Assembly: GCA_029939875.1 (NCBI GenBank)
Contig: JAOZSC010000045.1
Location: 3,240-11,400, forward strand
Length of the DNA stretch: 8,161 nucleotides
Source of the DNA: Desulfobacterales bacterium
GTDB taxonomy: Bacteria; Desulfobacterota; Desulfobacteria; Desulfobacterales; JAFDCJ01
Direction: 5' to 3'
The first letter of the stretch is position 1. Each line of letters starts with the position of its first letter. Position numbers and translations under genes: made by a program. Positions 1-5,901 of the stretch are shown here, piece by piece. The notes under the pieces were generated by a model. The model was not told where the DNA came from and searched no databases. It saw only the letters and a program-made list of their open reading frames with translations.

Positions 1-654
1 AAGGCCCTCGGTGCTGCCGTCGGCTACAATTTTTCCCCGGTGGATAATTATCACGCGGTCGCAGGTTGCCTCGGCTTCGCTTAAAATATGGGTGGAAAGG
101 ATGATGGTTTTCTCCTTGCCGATGCGTTTGATAATCTGCCGGATTTCGGCAATCTGGTTGGGATCCAGGCCGGAGGTGGGTTCATCGAGGATCAGGATTT
201 CCGGATCGTTCATCATGGCGTGGGCCAGGCCGACCCGCTGCTTGTAGCCCTTGGACAGCTCGCCAATGGGCTGATGCATGACCTCATTGATGCCGCACAG
301 GTCGGCTAGGCTGCGAATTCGTTCCCGTCTGCGGTTGCCGGGGATTTCGCGAATGGCGGCCACAAAATCCAGGTAGTCGTAAACCAGCATGTCGTGGTAC
401 AAAGGGGCGGATTCCGGCAAGTACCCCAGAATTTTTTTTATCTCCAGCGTCTGGTTCCCGATGCGGTAGTTTTTAATAGAGATGTCGCCGGAGGTGGGCC
501 GCAGAAACCCGGTCAACATGCGTAGGGTAGTGGTTTTCCCGGCACCGTTGGGGCCCAGCAGGCCGAGGATTTCCCCCTGCCGGATGTTGAAGCTGATCTG
601 GTCCACCGCACAAAAGTCATGGTAATACTTGGTTAGGTTTTCAACCTGGATCAT
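1..654 (-). CDS. GldA-like ABC transporter ATP-binding protein, C-terminus cut by window edge
   Basis: This is the nucleotide-binding subunit of an ABC-2 type transporter. It would hydrolyse ATP at the inner face of the cytoplasmic membrane to drive a permease not seen here. The 218 visible residues hold a near-complete ATPase domain: Walker A GPNGAGKTT at residues 34-42, YLPE in the Q-loop region at 78-81, signature LSKGYKQR at 133-140, Walker B ILILDEP at 153-159, D-loop SGLD at 161-164, and switch histidine H189 in STH. The YLPE...PLY stretch and SKGYKQR signature are typical of the GldA/DrrA-like branch. The ATG is preceded by AAGGAG at suitable spacing, and a TTGACA promoter lies about 100 bases upstream. 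The gene continues past base 1. In related bacteria such ATPases usually precede an ABC-2 permease and GldG-like proteins; that continuation is inference. The substrate cannot be told from the sequence. Confidence 0.93.
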   Translation of the reverse strand, partial: MIQVENLTKYYHDFCAVDQISFNIRQGEILGLLGPNGAGKTTTLRMLTGFLRPTSGDISIKNYRIGNQTLEIKKILGYLPESAPLYHDMLVYDYLDFVAAIREIPGNRRRERIRSLADLCGINEVMHQPIGELSKGYKQRVGLAHAMMNDPEILILDEPTSGLDPNQIAEIRQIIKRIGKEKTIILSTHILSEAEATCDRVIIIHRGKIVADGSTEGL

Positions 655-731
655 GTGCGTCTCCTTAAATATTCGCCGTCGGTTCGCCATTGCCGGTGAC
701 CAGCCCGGTCTTCAAAGATTTGGAGAAAGTG

Positions 732-760
732 CATATAAATGATATAGAACTGTCTGTCAA
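732..760 (-). promoter_or_regulatory. Candidate sigma-70 promoter for the ABC ATPase gene
   Basis: Read on the minus strand, a perfect -35 hexamer TTGACA (760-755) is followed after 17 bases by TATATG (737-732), a four-of-six match to the -10 consensus. Transcription would start near 725, giving an untranslated leader of about 70 bases before the ATG at 654. Assigned by consensus match and spacing only. Confidence 0.45.
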
Positions 761-814
761 GGTGCATACCGGTTGCCGGGGGCATTTTTCGGACTTTTTA
801 CGAGACCATCAACC

Positions 815-844
815 TTGAACCGATCATTTTCGGTATTATATATT
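815..844 (+). promoter_or_regulatory. Candidate promoter for the HtrA protease gene
   Basis: TTGAAC (815-820) and TATATT (839-844) are separated by 18 bases inside an AT-rich patch, giving four and five consensus matches respectively. The patch contains overlapping TATATT alternatives (839-844 and 844-849), so the exact -10 is uncertain. The implied leader is about 130 bases. I see no sigma-E or CpxR-type site that I could support. Confidence 0.3.
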
Positions 845-982
845 ATATTGCGCGTTAAGGGAATTGCAAGCGGTTCTGCCGCTGTTTTTTTAGGGACAAT
901 CCGGGGCACCGACGATTGGCTGATATTCTCGCGCAGGGTTGTGCTGAAGTCCAGTTTCGTACACGAAAGGAGAATCCCCACC

Positions 983-2449
983 ATGGGAACACCAAAACTT
1001 GTCAGAAATAACATTGTCTTGAAAACAGTTATCGTTTTTTTAATTTTATCCGGCGGCTGGTTTTTTGCCGATGTTTTTAACGGCAGCTCGCAGGTGCTGG
1101 CCAAATCAGCAGATGAAATCATGGTGCCGGCAAGTTTCAGCCGGCTGGCCGAAACTGTCAGCCCGGCGGTTGTCAACATCCGGACAGTGAAGACCATCAA
1201 GGGGGGCGGGCCGGTATTTCGGCATTTTCAGCGGGATCCGTGGGGACGACAGGGCCCTTTCAATGATTTTTTTGAGAAGTTTTTCGGTGAAAACAAGCAG
1301 CACGAATACAAACAACCCAGCCTCGGATCGGGGTTTATCATCGACCGGGAAGGCTATGTGGTCACCAATAACCACGTGATTGAAGATGCCGACCAGATCA
1401 AAGTCAAACTGGGCGACGATGAACAGTTCGATGCCGTAGTCGTCGGACGCGATCCCAACACCGACCTGGCGCTGCTCAAGATACAATCGAAAAAACGCTT
1501 TCCGGTGGTTGAATTCGGCAATTCCGATGAGCTTAAAGTGGGTCAGTGGGTGGTCGCCATCGGCAGCCCCTTCGGCCTGGAACGAACGATGACGGCCGGA
1601 ATCGTCAGTGCCAAAGGCCGGGTGATCGGCTCCGGTCCTTATGATGATTTCATCCAGACCGACGCTTCCATCAATCCGGGCAACAGCGGGGGACCGCTGA
1701 TTGACATGGCGGGTAAGGTCGTCGGTATCAACACCGCCATCATTGCCAGCGGACAGGGGATCGGATTTGCCATTCCCGTCAACATGGCCAAAGATATTAT
1801 TGCCCAGTTGAAATCCCAGGGCGAAGTCACCCGGGGATGGCTGGGGGTCGCGATCCAGGATCTCACCGGGCAAATGGCGGAGTACTATGGACTCAAGGAC
1901 CGCAAAGGCGTGCTGGTGGCCGATGTTTTCAAGGGGGATCCCGCCGATGCGGCCGGAATTCAGCCCAAGGACATTATTCTTGAAATCGATGATCACAAGG
2001 TGGAAAGCAGCCACGAGTTGACTGCCCTGGTTGCCGGACTGAAAGTCGGTGACAGCGCCAAGATCGAAATTTTTCGCAAAGGCCGAAAAAAAACATTTAC
2101 TGTCAAAATTGGCAAACGGGATGACAAGAGACTGGCCTCCATACAGGTTCCCAGGCAGCAGCCGGAAGAGCAGCTGGGCCTGCGGGTCACGGATATAACA
2201 CCGGAAATGGCCCAGCGCTTCAATCTTGGGCAGACAGGCGGCGTAATCGTGACGGGTGTGGAATCCGGCAGCAAGGCGGCCGCGGCCGGTGTTCAGGTCG
2301 GCGACATCATCAAGGAGATCAACCACCAGTCGATTGAATCCGCCGGGGATTATGCGGCCATCGTGCGCAAGATTAAAAACGGCGAGGCGGCCAACCTGTT
2401 TATCTGGAGAAAAAACGCAGGTTTTCTGGTGGTTAATTTGACAAAATAG
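983..2449 (+). CDS. degP: Periplasmic DegP/HtrA-type serine endoprotease (Do family) with two PDZ domains
   Basis: This is a 488-residue trypsin-fold protease and chaperone that would degrade or hold misfolded envelope proteins in the periplasm. Residues 11-29 form a hydrophobic signal segment, and a plausible signal-peptidase site follows QVLA at residue 40. The catalytic triad is complete: H131 in TNNHV, D161 in NTDLALL and S235 in GNSGGPL. A FNDFFEKFFGE segment in the activation-loop region before the protease core is typical of Do-family proteins. PDZ1 begins near residue 283 (TRGWLGV) and PDZ2 near 398 (LGLRVTDI) to the end. The ATG at 983 is chosen because GAAAGGAG lies just upstream and the signal peptide follows directly. 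The in-frame extension back to 773 crosses the putative promoter. Length and layout fit the family. Whether it is the DegP or DegQ/MucD type cannot be settled by reading, so the symbol is nominal. Confidence 0.95.
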   Translation: MGTPKLVRNNIVLKTVIVFLILSGGWFFADVFNGSSQVLAKSADEIMVPASFSRLAETVSPAVVNIRTVKTIKGGGPVFRHFQRDPWGRQGPFNDFFEKFFGENKQHEYKQPSLGSGFIIDREGYVVTNNHVIEDADQIKVKLGDDEQFDAVVVGRDPNTDLALLKIQSKKRFPVVEFGNSDELKVGQWVVAIGSPFGLERTMTAGIVSAKGRVIGSGPYDDFIQTDASINPGNSGGPLIDMAGKVVGINTAIIASGQGIGFAIPVNMAKDIIAQLKSQGEVTRGWLGVAIQDLTGQMAEYYGLKDRKGVLVADVFKGDPADAAGIQPKDIILEIDDHKVESSHELTALVAGLKVGDSAKIEIFRKGRKKTFTVKIGKRDDKRLASIQVPRQQPEEQLGLRVTDITPEMAQRFNLGQTGGVIVTGVESGSKAAAAGVQVGDIIKEINHQSIESAGDYAAIVRKIKNGEAANLFIWRKNAGFLVVNLTK

Positions 2450-2457
2450 CCAGGAAA

Positions 2458-2474
2458 CTCCGCCTTCGGCGGGG
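2458..2474 (+). terminator. Possible hairpin terminator after the HtrA gene
   Basis: A GC-rich hairpin (2458-2464 with 2468-2474, seven pairs including one G-U, TTC loop) starts nine bases after the protease stop codon. It lacks a following T-run, so it may be a partial terminator or an mRNA 3'-end stabiliser. Position is the main support. Confidence 0.3.
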
Positions 2475-2588
2475 AGTGCCATTAGCTTCCCAGCATCCTG
2501 GCCTTCCAGCCTTTACGTACGTCACAGCTGCAAAACTTGCGGAGAACGCAGCGCAGCGGAAAAAAGGCCATTTATGGAGGACAGGGAG

Positions 2589-2903
2589 TTAGTCGCTAAT
2601 GGTTTTGCTCAGATCCGGGATGGTTTCGGGTTTGCCGTTGACCATGTAGCGGCTGTCACCATTGCGGGCCGTTACATTCTCATAGACGCCGTCATCGCGT
2701 TTGACCAGCTTCGTAAACCCCAGATCACGCAGCTCGCTGTTGGTTTTTGGACAGCTGATGTTGGTGCGGGAAATAATTTTTCGTACCGGCTCTGAACATC
2801 GGGGGCAGGTGGTCAAGGGCCGGGCGTCAATGGACTGCCGGTAATCAAACACCTTTCCCAGGCTGCAGGGTGCTTTCAAATGTTCGTATTCGTAAATCGG
2901 CAT
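2589..2903 (-). CDS. FmdB-family zinc-ribbon protein with a variant first metal-binding knuckle
   Basis: A 104-residue protein starting MPIYEYE, the hallmark N-terminus of the FmdB/CxxC_CxxC_SSSS putative regulatory family. The second knuckle is intact, CPRC at residues 33-36, followed by EPVRKIIS. The first knuckle, normally CxxC at about residues 8 and 11, reads HLKAPC, leaving H8 and C13 as the nearest possible ligands. The C-terminal half (about 55-104) carries SELRDLGFTKLV and RDDGVYENVTARNG and is longer than minimal family members. AGGAG lies eight bases before the ATG and an extended -10 promoter lies upstream, so it is probably monocistronic. It converges on the HtrA gene. The family is named from a gene near formamidase in Methylophilus; its molecular role is poorly known, and I assign none here. 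The reading frame and RBS are convincing. Confidence 0.85.
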   Translation of the reverse strand: MPIYEYEHLKAPCSLGKVFDYRQSIDARPLTTCPRCSEPVRKIISRTNISCPKTNSELRDLGFTKLVKRDDGVYENVTARNGDSRYMVNGKPETIPDLSKTISD

Positions 2904-2931
2904 AAAAGAGGCTCCTTTTTTTAATCAATTC

Positions 2932-2960
2932 ATTATACCAGATAAATGTCGATTTGAAAA
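2932..2960 (-). promoter_or_regulatory. Extended -10 promoter for the FmdB-like gene
   Basis: On the minus strand, TGGTATAAT gives a perfect -10 TATAAT (2937-2932) with the extended TG motif. A TTTTCA -35 (2960-2955), four of six matches, sits 17 bases upstream. Transcription would start about 25 bases before the ATG, and the RBS AGGAG lies at 2916-2912. Confidence 0.5.
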
Positions 2961-3125
2961 TATTTCCTGCCGAAAAATCCAGGATGCCGGCCGCCGAGTG
3001 CCGCGCAATTGGTGCCGCCGGATAATCCCTGCTTTCGCCACTTGTTTTCATTTCACGATTACTTCCGAATTTGGTTGCAGCCATTGATGTTTCCTGATAT
3101 GCCTGCCTTGTTTCACCCGCGACCA

Positions 3126-3188
3126 ACATTAAGGTAACCTCAACGTTTGCAATATTTAATGTAACCCCGGCGTTGCGACGTTAAGGTT
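3126..3188. repeat. Overlapping inverted repeats in the argC leader
   Basis: ACATTAA (3126-3132) is mirrored by TTAATGT (3156-3162). Separately, 3136-3146 can pair with 3178-3188 (10 of 11 pairs, one C-A mismatch) across a loop of about 31 bases, ending 31 bases before the argC ATG. The two structures overlap and could not both form fully. They could be operator half-sites or an mRNA fold. No convincing match to the E. coli ARG box is seen. Confidence 0.4.
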
Positions 3189-3219
3189 GACTTTGAGTTG
3201 GGAAAGGAAGCCTTTAATC

Positions 3220-4257
3220 ATGACCCGAGTTGCCATAGTGGGCGCCACCGGGTATGCCGGTGCGGAGCTTGTAAGAATACTGGCCGGCCATCCCCGGGTG
3301 CAGTTGACGATGCTCACCTCCCGCCAGTTTGTCGGGAAAAAATTCGATAGGGTCTACCCGGCCATGAGCGGGGTGGTGGACTTGACCTGTGAAGCCTATG
3401 ATGCGGATCGTGTGAGTCAGGCCGCCGACATTGTGTTTATGGCACTTCCTCACCGCATTCCAATGGAATTTGTACCGCAACTGTTAAAACGCGGCCAGCG
3501 GGTAATCGACCTGTCGGCAGATTTTCGTTTCCATGATGCCGCGCTCTATGAGTCGGTGTACCAGCCGCACACCGCCAAAGAATACCTGACCACCAGCGTG
3601 TACGGTTTGAGCGAAATCTATGCCGGGCAGATCCGGACCGCAGAACTGGTCGGCAATCCCGGGTGCTATCCCACCAGCGTGCTGTTGCCGCTCATCCCGC
3701 TGATCAAAGCCGGCTTGCTGGATACCGGCAGCTTGGTGGCCGATTCTAAATCCGGGGTCAGCGGTGCCGGCCGTTCTCCGGCGATGGCGTCCCATTACTG
3801 CGCAGCCAACGAATCTTTTAAGCCATACAAGGTGGCTGCCCACCGCCATAATCCGGAAATGAACGCGGTGTTGAGCCAACAGGCGAACAAGCCGATATCG
3901 ATTACTTTTGTACCGCACCTGGTTCCCATGACCCGCGGCATGCAGACCACCATTTACGCGACGCCGGCACACAGCATGAAGCCGGCTGACGTTGCCGACT
4001 GCTACCGGTCCGCTTATGCTCAATGTACTTTTATCCGGCTGTGCCCGGAGAACCGGCCGCCGGATACACTGCACGTTCGTCATACAAACTTTTGCGACAT
4101 CGGGTTCGCATTCGATGCGTCCAACAATCGGCTGGTATTGATGTCGGCCATTGACAACCTCGTGAAAGGGGCTGCCGGCCAGGCGGTACAAAATATGAAC
4201 ATCATGCTGGGCCTTAATGAAACCACCGGGTTGCACACGGTCCCGTTCCCGCTGTAA
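3220..4257 (+). CDS. argC: N-acetyl-gamma-glutamyl-phosphate reductase
   Basis: This cytoplasmic enzyme performs the third step of arginine (ornithine) biosynthesis, the NADPH-dependent reduction of N-acetyl-glutamyl-5-phosphate to N-acetyl-glutamate-5-semialdehyde. The 345 residues match the usual length. An N-terminal Rossmann nucleotide-binding motif GATGYAGAEL covers residues 8-17. The catalytic cysteine is C149 in GNPGCYPTS, and the conserved histidine region HRHNPEMN starts at residue 208. The C-terminal HVRHTNFCDIGF and IDNLVKGAAGQAVQNMN segments are family-typical. The ATG at 3220 is preferred over the in-frame TTG at 3187 because GAAAGGAAG precedes it at good spacing and the protein then begins directly with the Rossmann strand. 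No other arg genes flank it. It lies between long non-coding spacers and is probably transcribed alone. In many Desulfobacterota argJ lies near secA, but none is visible in this window. Confidence 0.97.
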   Translation: MTRVAIVGATGYAGAELVRILAGHPRVQLTMLTSRQFVGKKFDRVYPAMSGVVDLTCEAYDADRVSQAADIVFMALPHRIPMEFVPQLLKRGQRVIDLSADFRFHDAALYESVYQPHTAKEYLTTSVYGLSEIYAGQIRTAELVGNPGCYPTSVLLPLIPLIKAGLLDTGSLVADSKSGVSGAGRSPAMASHYCAANESFKPYKVAAHRHNPEMNAVLSQQANKPISITFVPHLVPMTRGMQTTIYATPAHSMKPADVADCYRSAYAQCTFIRLCPENRPPDTLHVRHTNFCDIGFAFDASNNRLVLMSAIDNLVKGAAGQAVQNMNIMLGLNETTGLHTVPFPL

Positions 4258-4422
4258 GGTCAGATAGTTTCGATAATCAGACAGATCTATATCAAAGTTG
4301 ATTCTCATGGCTTGACATCAAGGATTCAATGGATTAAAGAAAATTTGTATCAAATTATCACCCTAAATGGTCAATTAGATTCTTAATAGTTATTTCTTTG
4401 CATTTTATGGCAAAATATTTTC

Positions 4423-4495
4423 GCCACCAAGGCACCAAAACACAAAGATAAATTAAAGCAAATCGTTTTGTTTAGTGTCTTTGGGCCTTTGTGGC
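4423..4495. repeat. Imperfect 26-base inverted repeat, probable dispersed intergenic palindrome
   Basis: The left arm starts GCCACCAAGGCACCAAAACA at 4423 and runs to 4448; the right arm is 4470-4495. The arms match in 19 of the first 24 positions without gaps, separated by a 21-base AT-rich loop. The arms are built from short CACCAAGG/CACAAAG-like units. Sequences of this style recur between genes in many delta-proteobacterial and other environmental genomes, from general recollection rather than a search. It is followed by TTTTTT at 4498-4503 after a short gap, so it could also terminate argC transcription. Confidence 0.6.
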
Positions 4496-4567
4496 AATTT
4501 TTTCGGTTTATCCGGGTTGGGGTATTGCTGAGCCATGATAGATATTCGTTGTAGAAATTGCGATACA

Positions 4568-4573
4568 TATAAT
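4568..4573 (+). promoter_or_regulatory. Candidate -10 element for folD
   Basis: A perfect TATAAT lies 22 bases before the folD ATG. The corresponding -35 (TTCGTT, 4545-4550, 17-base spacing) is weak. Transcription from here would leave a very short leader with the RBS AAGGAGG (4583-4589) almost at the 5' end. This is plausible but not certain. Confidence 0.3.
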
Positions 4574-4595
4574 TCATCAAATAAGGAGGCGTAAA

Positions 4596-5504
4596 ATGAC
4601 GGCAAAGTTAATCAAGGGCACGGATATTCGCGAGGAGATTCTGGAGGAAATTACCGCCGAGGTGGCTCAAATCAAGGAAAAATACGGAGTCGTTCCGGGC
4701 CTGGTCACGATTCTGGTCGGCGAAAACCCGGCCTCAATTTCCTATGTCACGCTGAAGATCAAAACCGCCCATCGGGTGGGTTTTCATGAAATTCAGGACA
4801 GCCAGTCGCCTGATCTGTCCGAGGAAGATCTTTTAGCCCTGATCGAAAAATATAATAATGACGACGGCATTCATGGAATTCTGGTTCAGCTCCCGCTACC
4901 CAAGCACATAAATGAAAAAAAGGTGCTCAATGCCATCGATCCGGATAAGGACGTGGATGGATTTCACCCTGTTAACGTCGGTCGATTGATGATCGGTGGT
5001 GATCAAGTCAAATTTCCGCCCTGCACCCCGGCAGGTATCCAGGAGATGATCGTTCGCGCAGGCGTGGAGACCAGCGGAGCTGAGGTGGTCGTGGTGGGCC
5101 GTTCCAACATCGTGGGCAAACCTATTGCCAACATGATGCTCCAGAAGGGCCCGGGGGCCAACTCCACGGTGACCGTGGTGCATACCCGCACCAGGGACCT
5201 GGCGTTCCATTGCAAACGCGCGGATATCCTGATTGTGGCTGCCGGTGTCCCGGGGCTGGTAAAACCGGAATGGATCAAGCCCGGGGCCTGTGTCATCGAT
5301 GTGGGCGTCAACCGCGTGGGAGAAAAAATCAGCGAAAAGACCGGCAAAAAGATTGCCATCCTGCAGGGGGATGTCGATTTTGATGCTGCCAAGGAAATCG
5401 CTGGTTCGATTACACCGGTGCCCGGAGGTGTCGGCCCCATGACCATTACTATGCTGATGAAAAACACCTTGAAATCATTGAAATTTCGACTTGGAATTGC
5501 TTGA
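4596..5504 (+). CDS. folD: Bifunctional methylenetetrahydrofolate dehydrogenase / methenyltetrahydrofolate cyclohydrolase
   Basis: FolD interconverts 5,10-methylene-, 5,10-methenyl- and 10-formyl-tetrahydrofolate in the cytoplasm, supplying one-carbon units for purine and formyl-Met synthesis. If the host uses the Wood-Ljungdahl route, it would also serve the methyl branch; that is inference. The 302 residues are close to standard length, and the key residues align without gaps to E. coli numbering: Y50 and catalytic K54 in YVTLK, Q98 in VQLPLP, D121 in KDVDGFHP. The nucleotide-binding motif VVGRSNIVGKP and the C-terminal ITPVPGGVGPMT signature are intact. A strong AAGGAGG (4583-4589) sits six bases before the ATG. 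No folate-pathway neighbour is present, so it seems to be a single-gene unit. Codon usage and style resemble the flanking genes, with no sign of transfer. Confidence 0.97.
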   Translation: MTAKLIKGTDIREEILEEITAEVAQIKEKYGVVPGLVTILVGENPASISYVTLKIKTAHRVGFHEIQDSQSPDLSEEDLLALIEKYNNDDGIHGILVQLPLPKHINEKKVLNAIDPDKDVDGFHPVNVGRLMIGGDQVKFPPCTPAGIQEMIVRAGVETSGAEVVVVGRSNIVGKPIANMMLQKGPGANSTVTVVHTRTRDLAFHCKRADILIVAAGVPGLVKPEWIKPGACVIDVGVNRVGEKISEKTGKKIAILQGDVDFDAAKEIAGSITPVPGGVGPMTITMLMKNTLKSLKFRLGIA

Positions 5505-5530
5505 TATACGTGCTCAGCGATAAGCTGGAG

Positions 5531-5557
5531 GCAAAAAAAAGCTACTGTCTTTTTTGC
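5531..5557. terminator. Possible A/T-arm terminator downstream of folD
   Basis: GCAAAAAA (5531-5538) pairs with TTTTTTGC (5550-5557) over an 11-base loop, 26 bases after the folD stop. The T-run is part of the stem, as in some bidirectional terminators, but the helix has only two G-C pairs, so it is weak. Confidence 0.35.
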
Positions 5558-5650
5558 TAAACTGTCGATAATAATACTGGATTCGAGTTTGTGTTTTGAC
5601 AGCGGGTGCTGCAACATGCCTGATGAAGTTTGCACGCGCCTGATAAGGAT

Positions 5651-5693
5651 CACGAATTTGAGCCGGCAGACGTGATGCTCGGCTCAAATCGTG
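5651..5693. repeat. Long hairpin upstream of the riboswitch promoter
   Basis: 5651-5665 pairs with 5680-5693. There are ten perfect pairs (ATTTGAGCCG with CGGCTCAAAT) extended by CACG/CGTG with one bulged base, and an inner GCA/TGC. It ends eight bases before the -35 of the next promoter. There is no T-run on either side, so it is not a classic terminator. An operator or a processing structure is possible. The surrounding 5505-5700 stretch has no gene that I can support. Confidence 0.55.
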
Positions 5694-5701
5694 TGAATAA
5701 C

Positions 5702-5730
5702 TTGACAAAACTAACAGTTCAGAATATAAC
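5702..5730 (+). promoter_or_regulatory. Strong sigma-70-type promoter of the riboswitch/M23 transcript
   Basis: A perfect -35 TTGACA (5702-5707) is followed after exactly 17 bases by TATAAC (5725-5730), five of six consensus matches. Transcription would start near 5737, immediately upstream of the aptamer, which makes the whole leader about 240 bases long. Confidence 0.7.
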
Positions 5731-5743
5731 AAAAAATTGGAAC

Positions 5744-5854
5744 TGAACCAATCAGCTACAAAAGGGCAAAGTCACCGAAAGATGGCGACGCAAAACCATG
5801 GGTCTAAAGCCGTTGAGGCCAGGACCGCCAGGTTACTGCATGCAAGCAGGTTCA
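5744..5854 (+). ncRNA. GEMM-I (cyclic-di-GMP-I) riboswitch aptamer
   Basis: This RNA element binds a cyclic dinucleotide and controls the downstream gene. Recognised by its conserved core: AGGGCAAA (5763-5770), a stem capped by a GAAA tetraloop (5771-5776 with 5781-5786), GACGCAAA (5787-5794), GGTCTAA (5801-5807) in the tetraloop-receptor position, and GGTTAC (5831-5836). AACC (5794-5797) with GGTT (5831-5834), TGG (5799-5801) with CCA (5828-5830), and GCC (5809-5811) with GGC (5817-5819) build the second arm. TGAACC (5744-5749) with GGTTCA (5849-5854) can close an outer stem. By analogy with the V. cholerae Vc2 structure, G5765 corresponds to ligand-contacting G20, A5792 to the intercalating A47, and C5836 to C92. 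G rather than A at the G20 position favours c-di-GMP over 3',3'-cGAMP. It lies between a strong promoter and an intrinsic terminator upstream of the M23 peptidase gene. Confidence 0.88.
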
Positions 5855-5892
5855 ACGCTTTCGGATGAAGGTATGCCCGGAGGCGTTTTTTT
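5854..5892 (+). terminator. Intrinsic terminator, expression platform of the riboswitch
   Basis: An 11-pair stem (5854-5864 with 5877-5887, including two G-T wobbles) with a 12-base loop runs directly into seven T residues (5886-5892). It sits right after the aptamer and 86 bases before the peptidase start, so it would stop transcription before the gene. GCATGC (5838-5843) can instead pair with GTATGC (5871-5876), with CTT (5858-5860) to AAG (5868-5870) nested inside. This alternative would break the terminator stem and is a candidate antiterminator. Confidence 0.8.
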
Positions 5893-5901
5893 GTCCATAG
5901 G

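Larger units (their letters stand above)
655..982. other. Divergent intergenic region between the ABC ATPase and the HtrA protease
   Basis: This spacer lies between two divergent genes and carries a candidate promoter for each, described separately. The protease reading frame stays open upstream of its chosen start through about 210 bases of the spacer. That stretch contains the AT-rich promoter-like sequence and no convincing ribosome-binding site near its upstream end, so I read it as non-coding. No RNA gene or repeat is recognised here. Confidence 0.6.
2904..3219. other. Divergent spacer between the FmdB-like gene and argC
   Basis: The left end holds the FmdB promoter and RBS. The right end holds two overlapping inverted repeats just before argC, described separately. 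I see no clear sigma-70 promoter for argC; the best attempt, TTGCAG (3075-3080) with TATGCC (3098-3103), is weak. A minus-strand frame of 94 codons covering 3129-2845 overlaps the start of the FmdB-like gene and is not called as a gene. No RNA gene is recognised. Confidence 0.5.
4258..4595. other. AT-rich spacer between argC and folD
   Basis: The spacer holds a large imperfect palindrome (4423-4495), a TGGC-AAAATATTTT-C-GCCA palindrome at 4408-4426 that overlaps its left end, a lone TTGACA (4312-4317) with only a poor -10 partner (TAAAGA, 4335-4340), and a TATAAT close to folD. A minus-strand frame of 65 codons across 4383-4580 runs through the palindrome and has no family features, so it is not called. 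The base composition is clearly more AT-rich than in the flanking genes. Confidence 0.6.

Noticed and set aside
773..982. 70-codon N-terminal extension of the HtrA protein
   Set aside because: It crosses the AT-rich promoter-like sequence and would bury the signal peptide. A good RBS precedes the ATG at 983, which puts the signal segment at the N-terminus.
1106..2482. Long open frame of 458 codons antisense to the HtrA gene
   Set aside because: The sense strand encodes a complete HtrA with catalytic triad and two PDZ domains. The antisense frame shows no family features and is a by-product of codon composition.
2509..2585. Possible terminator for the FmdB-like gene (T-run followed by GC-rich sequence on the minus strand)
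   Set aside because: TTTTTT occurs on the minus strand, but only a four-pair stem (CCAT/ATGG) precedes it, so there is no credible hairpin.
2845..3129. 94-codon minus-strand frame upstream of and overlapping the FmdB-like gene
   Set aside because: It has a GAGGT-like sequence near its start, but it covers the FmdB promoter and RBS, overlaps the gene out of frame and shows no recognisable protein features.
3484..4308. Open frame of 274 codons antisense to argC
   Set aside because: argC is unmistakable on the plus strand. The antisense translation has no recognisable domain and an Arg/His-rich, shadow-like composition.
4312..4340. TTGACA with TAAAGA as a distal folD promoter
   Set aside because: The -35 is perfect but the -10 matches only three of six positions, and the palindrome with its T-run lies between it and folD.
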